Of a stretch of 64,000 bases of DNA, positions 61,052 to 64,000 are shown piece after piece (position 1 is the first letter of the stretch; every line of letters starts with the position of its first letter). The notes beneath the pieces are model-generated. The model was not told the DNA's origin and ran no database searches. It worked only from the letters and a program-made list of their open reading frames with translations. The DNA lies in the NCBI RefSeq assembly GCF_000426705.1, contig NZ_KE384554.1:230825-294824 (forward strand), read 5' to 3'. A program made the translations under genes and the position numbers. The stretch comes from Spirochaeta cellobiosiphila DSM 17781 (GTDB lineage: Bacteria > Spirochaetota > Spirochaetia > DSM-17781).

Positions 61052-61231
61052 TTAATCAACGGCCTTAACTTGAATAATCTTATCGACGGCAATAAAAAAG
61101 GTTTCACGCCCTTTCTTCAAGGTTAACCACTTATCATTCACCGAGAGTAAAACCCCTCTTGTAGGACCGAAGAAAAAATCAATACTAACAGAATAAACAG
61201 ATATTTTACGATTAATAAGATTGTCTAACAT
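61052..61231 (-). CDS. Small Sm-like protein
   Basis: A 59-residue protein, LDNLINRKISVYSVSIDF then FFGPTRGVLLSVNDKWLTLK and an ending ETFFIAVDKIIQVKAV. The pattern of a short helix followed by five strands, with GxLLSVNDKWLTLK and a terminal FIxVDKIIxV strand, resembles an Sm/LSm-type small barrel. The family is not identified and RNA binding is only a possibility. The frame is open to 61291, but ATG at 61229-61231 has AGGGGGA 5 bases upstream and is clearly the start. Confidence 0.72.
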   Translation of the reverse strand: MLDNLINRKISVYSVSIDFFFGPTRGVLLSVNDKWLTLKKGRETFFIAVDKIIQVKAVD

Positions 61232-61531
61232 TTGTTCCCCCTTATTTTCCATGGTAGCACGTGGTACTCTATTTATCAAAATATGATGCATGATGGGATA
61301 AGAAATATGACAACGTTTTCTTCAAGGCGAAACTCGAAAAAAATACTTCCCGATTTTTCCTTACTCCGGAACTTCTCTCTGTTAATTTCCATTTTAAGAA
61401 AAGATTGATCAATAATAGATACTGTGACAGACTTACTTAATAAGTAAATATGAAGAATCAATACCGTATTTACTTTGCTGAAGATGATAAAATGTTGGCT
61501 GATCCAATATAAACACTTCAGGAAGAAAATA
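61232..61531. other. Gene-poor stretch upstream of the Sm-like gene
   Basis: No convincing gene. A 91-codon minus-strand frame (61276-61551) has hydrophobic, low-complexity sequence, no ribosome-binding site and overlaps the metallopeptidase gene. The probable promoter of the Sm-like gene lies at the left end. Confidence 0.55.
61251..61279 (-). promoter_or_regulatory. Candidate promoter of the Sm-like gene
   Basis: On the minus strand, -35 TTGATA (61279-61274), a 17-base spacer and -10 TACCAT (61256-61251) precede the ATG by 19 bases, leaving room for the AGGGGGA ribosome-binding site. Confidence 0.4.
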
Positions 61532-62641
61532 TTAGTGATAGTATTCTTCACTTATCTTCTTAATATAGTTTAAATACTCTTCTGTTAAAGCAGGTTCACC
61601 ATTTTCTATGGTTACTTGATTATAGAGTTTATAGAACTCATATGGCCTGTAAAAATTTTCCAGCATTTCTTTTTTATACCCACCCTTAACAATTTGATTT
61701 GCCATATAAAAACCAATAGGGTGACCATTGTACTTAACAATTTCTTCTATCTTGTTCACGAACGTATCTTCAGGAATCCCCTTTTGAGAATATTCAAGAA
61801 TCAGTTCCTGTAACTTAATTAAATCATTTGCGGCGTTATTATACATGTCTTCCCAATATTGAGCCTCTTCCTGAGTGCGTCCCGTGCTGAGAAAATACTT
61901 TTTATAACCATTTTCTTTATCAATTAAGTCTGCAATTCCTTCATTTTGAATCATATCTGTGTAGTAGTTTAGTGCATTTTTGTGATTAAAATCATTGTTC
62001 TCATAATAGCCACGATAGTTATGAAAAAATTCATGTGCCAAATAATTGATTCTTTCCTCTTCTGTGTATTTATAAAATGAATTGAAATCCATATAAATAC
62101 CATTACCCCTCACTTGAGCATCATCTTCCTGACAAAGAAAATACAAAGGTTTAAATTCTAATGAGGAATCAATTGAAACTCCTAAAAAAGAACTCAATTT
62201 TGATTTTGCCTTAGTAATCATATTGTCAAAATCATAGTTCTCTCTAAAAGATTGTATTTGAGAAAGGTTATCCTTCATTTCCATAAAGTTAATTAAAGTA
62301 TGTTTTTTCAACCATTGATGATCATCATCACGCTTCATTTCATCTTCTGTGATATTTAAAATACGATCCTTTAACGCAAGATTTTTATTTTCCTCAAAAG
62401 AGAGTTGCAAAGATGTTCTTATTATACCGATTCTTACCTGGTCTGGTCTGTATGCATATTCTTTATAGCCGCCAGTACTATCAAATATGGCCCATTGTTG
62501 TGGGGATATTTCTTTTCCCTCCATCATTTCTGAAGCAATGATGAAAAACTCATCTACAGAAGAGAAATCGACCTTTTGCGCATTGAGGGAGCTTGAAAGA
62601 CCTAAGGCAAAAAGTAAAACTACGATTGTTCTAACTTTCAT
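61532..62641 (-). CDS. Secreted DUF5700-like putative zinc metallopeptidase
   Basis: A 369-residue protein with signal peptide MKVRTIVVLLFALGLSSSLNA. It carries the zincin motif HEFFH in YLAHEFFHNYRG and a downstream QNEGIADLIDKE that would supply the third ligand or Glu. The C-terminal HPIGFYMANQIV is typical of the DUF5700 family as I recall it. It probably acts in the periplasm or outside the cell; the substrate is unknown and peptidase activity is unproven. AAAGGA lies 7 bases before the ATG. Confidence 0.8.
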   Translation of the reverse strand: MKVRTIVVLLFALGLSSSLNAQKVDFSSVDEFFIIASEMMEGKEISPQQWAIFDSTGGYKEYAYRPDQVRIGIIRTSLQLSFEENKNLALKDRILNITEDEMKRDDDHQWLKKHTLINFMEMKDNLSQIQSFRENYDFDNMITKAKSKLSSFLGVSIDSSLEFKPLYFLCQEDDAQVRGNGIYMDFNSFYKYTEEERINYLAHEFFHNYRGYYENNDFNHKNALNYYTDMIQNEGIADLIDKENGYKKYFLSTGRTQEEAQYWEDMYNNAANDLIKLQELILEYSQKGIPEDTFVNKIEEIVKYNGHPIGFYMANQIVKGGYKKEMLENFYRPYEFYKLYNQVTIENGEPALTEEYLNYIKKISEEYYH

Positions 62642-62669
62642 ATTATATCCTTTATTTTTGTATTCAACT

Positions 62670-62684
62670 TTAAAATAATTATCA
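62670..62684. promoter_or_regulatory. PerR/Fur-like inverted repeat upstream of the metallopeptidase gene
   Basis: TTAAAATAATTATCA matches TTATAATNATTATAA at 12 of 14 defined positions, 29 bases before the start of the DUF5700-like gene. The flanks are AT-rich, so chance is a strong alternative. A similar box lies before the CoA-disulfide reductase gene. Confidence 0.25.
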
Positions 62685-62871
62685 TTTTTCTAATCCTCTT
62701 GCTTAGTGAAAAAAGGATTTATGTTATTATTGTATATCCATATCCCTCTTTATCACAAGCTCTTATACATAGCAGATAAATTATAGCCTTTTTTACATTA
62801 ATTATTAAAATCTAACCAAGATACTACTACAAATATTGTAATTTTGCTAAATTGAGGAGAGGAGACTTTTA

Positions 62872-63489
62872 ATGGAAAGCAAGAAAATTATGTGGAAATA
62901 TTTTAGGTTCCTATTTTCTTTAATGATCTTGGGTACTCAGCTAATTCTATGGATTGATTCATGGACAAACGGATCATTAGAGGCATTGAATTTTTTTGGA
63001 TACTGGACAAATCAAGGAAATATTCTAGGAGCAATTGCTTTACTAATATCAGCAAAATATACATTAAAGGATCGTCCCTTTCATATTGAAATTATCAGGT
63101 TTATAGCAACTGTGAATATTGTTATGGTAACTGTATTATATTGGTCTTTTGTTAATGGAGATGATGTTGGTGTACGCTTCCTATGGGCAAATTATATGGT
63201 TCATCTTATCACTGGTTTAATACTTTTAGCTGACTGGATTATAGAAGGACCAAAAATCTCAGTTCAAATGCCGAATGTTTATATAGCAGGGTTCTATCCT
63301 CTATTTTGGCTTATTGTAACGGGGATACGTTTTCTAATTGATGGATGGGTTCCCTATGCTGTTCTTGAACCAAAGAATGGTTTTATATCTATAGCTGTTA
63401 TTTGCCTTATTTTCTTCATATCATCATTTGTTTTTGGAACTATTTTGATATTGTTAAAGCGATTTAGAATATTGAAACCATCACTATAA
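62872..63489 (+). CDS. Pr6Pr-family integral membrane protein
   Basis: A 205-residue protein with about six helices. The pattern FFGYWTNQGNILGAIALLISA, then FIATVNIVMVTVLYWSF and NYMVHLITGLILLADWI matches Pr6Pr (FAR-17a/AIG1-like) membrane proteins. Eukaryotic FAR-17a/AIG1-like proteins include lipid hydrolases, but the bacterial role is unknown. GAGGAGAGGAG precedes the ATG by about 7 bases. A single gene, divergent from the metallopeptidase gene. Confidence 0.85.
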   Translation: MESKKIMWKYFRFLFSLMILGTQLILWIDSWTNGSLEALNFFGYWTNQGNILGAIALLISAKYTLKDRPFHIEIIRFIATVNIVMVTVLYWSFVNGDDVGVRFLWANYMVHLITGLILLADWIIEGPKISVQMPNVYIAGFYPLFWLIVTGIRFLIDGWVPYAVLEPKNGFISIAVICLIFFISSFVFGTILILLKRFRILKPSL

Positions 63490-63578
63490 TTACTATCTAT
63501 TGTAGAATTATTTCGATCCATCTTTGTAGCAAGCTCATGTTTTTAAGATTCTTCTTTTTGTAGGTCTTATGTTTTCTC

Positions 63579-64000
63579 CTACAAGGACTTCTTCTCAGTT
63601 TTGACTGGTAAGTCACCTATTAACAATGTTGGAGTTATTCCATCTTGTGAGAGAATGATTTTGGAATTATCTTTTAATGATGTTTCGGTAATCTCCAATT
63701 GTTTTAGTTCCTTGGCATTACCTACGAAGTATTTGTTTGCTGCATCGTTTACTAATTCAATAGCCTTTGCTTTTCCTTCGGCTATTTTTATCTCTGCTTC
63801 TTTCTTTCCATCTGCTATTTGTATAGCTGCTAACTTATCCTGCTCAGCAGCTTCGAAGCGTCCGGTAGCAATTAACTTCATGGCACGACGCTCTTGTTCT
63901 GCCGTCTTCTGTTTGTGCATGGCTTTTTTGATATCTTCAGGAGGATCAATTAACTTAATCTCGACTTTTGTAACTTTAAGTCCCCAGTTTTCTGTTAAAT
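63579..64000 (-). CDS. SPFH/band-7 family protein, 5' end outside the window
   Basis: The reading frame continues without a stop to the window edge: ENWGLKVTKVEIKLIDPPED leads into IKKAMHKQKTAEQERRAMKL. This WG-x-KV-x-VEI-x-x-x-x-PP pattern is the end of an SPFH (stomatin/prohibitin) domain. An Ala/Glu/Lys-rich coiled coil (AAEQDKLAAIQIADGKKEAEIKIAEGKA) and a short tail ending IGDLPVKTEKKSL follow. Such proteins form membrane-anchored rings or lipid microdomains, often with a partner NfeD or protease. The internal Met at 63920 is not the start; the N-terminal anchor and most of the SPFH domain lie beyond base 64000. Confidence 0.9.
   Translation of the reverse strand, partial: LTENWGLKVTKVEIKLIDPPEDIKKAMHKQKTAEQERRAMKLIATGRFEAAEQDKLAAIQIADGKKEAEIKIAEGKAKAIELVNDAANKYFVGNAKELKQLEITETSLKDNSKIILSQDGITPTLLIGDLPVKTEKKSL

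Noticed and set aside
61276-61551. Minus-strand frame of 91 codons
   Set aside because: Low-complexity hydrophobic translation, no ribosome-binding site, overlaps the metallopeptidase gene and the Sm-like gene leader.
1-64000. CRISPR arrays, insertion sequences, prophage, tRNA or rRNA genes
   Set aside because: No spacer-separated repeats, transposase or phage proteins, cloverleaf-like genes or rRNA-like stretches were found on either strand by reading.

Overview
The window is AT-rich chromosomal DNA from a diderm bacterium, most likely a low-GC free-living spirochaete (Spirochaetales). This placement is inferred from the mix of gene families, not from a marker gene. The evidence includes beta-barrel proteins with signal peptides, a LolA-like/ABC envelope operon and a lipoprotein with an LNSC lipobox. 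It also includes a protein with two cyclic-nucleotide domains, several uncharacterised (DUF-type) families, an acetate kinase with an extended C-terminus and a giant acyl-CoA dehydratase activase typical of anaerobes. No rRNA, tRNA, CRISPR array, prophage or intact insertion sequence was seen. Most of the window is ordinary chromosome packed into minus-strand operons with overlaps of a few bases.

Layout. 1-116 is a 22-bp tandem repeat cut by the window edge. 117-1747 holds a GNAT acetyltransferase and an OhrR/Ohr peroxide-defence pair; the same palindrome (TAGCGCRCTA) lies between the -35 and -10 elements of both ohr promoters. 1890-6595 is a succinylase-type lysine/diaminopimelate operon (dapD, aminotransferase, lysA-like, dapE), divergent from a Crp/Fnr regulator. 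7310-7827 is a decayed quinone-oxidoreductase gene, followed by map. 9127-14012 is a five-gene envelope operon (ABC ATPase, two FtsX-type permeases, LolA-like protein, beta-barrel protein). 14114-19750 holds ileS, a lipoprotein, hisH, hisF and a small zinc-ribbon protein. 19893-29672 holds glgX, the activase, a secreted protein and a CoA-disulfide reductase fused to rhodanese, TusA and DsrE domains. 29685-34838 is ygiQ, an AEC transporter, a secreted protein and cmoA-cmoB (wobble uridine modification). A Cys-rich DUF6062 protein and valS follow.

Signalling occupies 38401-48702 and 55119-60349. The first block runs cysS, an ECF sigma factor, a zinc-finger anti-sigma factor, two envelope proteins (one a transglutaminase fold without its catalytic cysteine), a double cNMP-binding regulator, a very large propeller hybrid histidine kinase and a receiver-ATPase protein. 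The second block is a CheB-CheR-PAS-kinase fusion followed by a receiver-kinase protein. Between them lie murB, mgtE, a beta-barrel protein and ackA. The right end has small orphan genes (one Sm-like), a secreted HExxH protein, a Pr6Pr membrane protein and the 3' part of an SPFH/band-7 gene that runs off the window.

The most unusual items are the sigma/anti-sigma operon with its Cys-less transglutaminase-like protein, the ABC/LolA-like/barrel operon, the lysA-like gene that lacks the CESGD motif, and several promoters whose -10 element sits only 6-7 bases before the ATG, which suggests leaderless mRNAs. All functional statements rest on motif reading without database searches.
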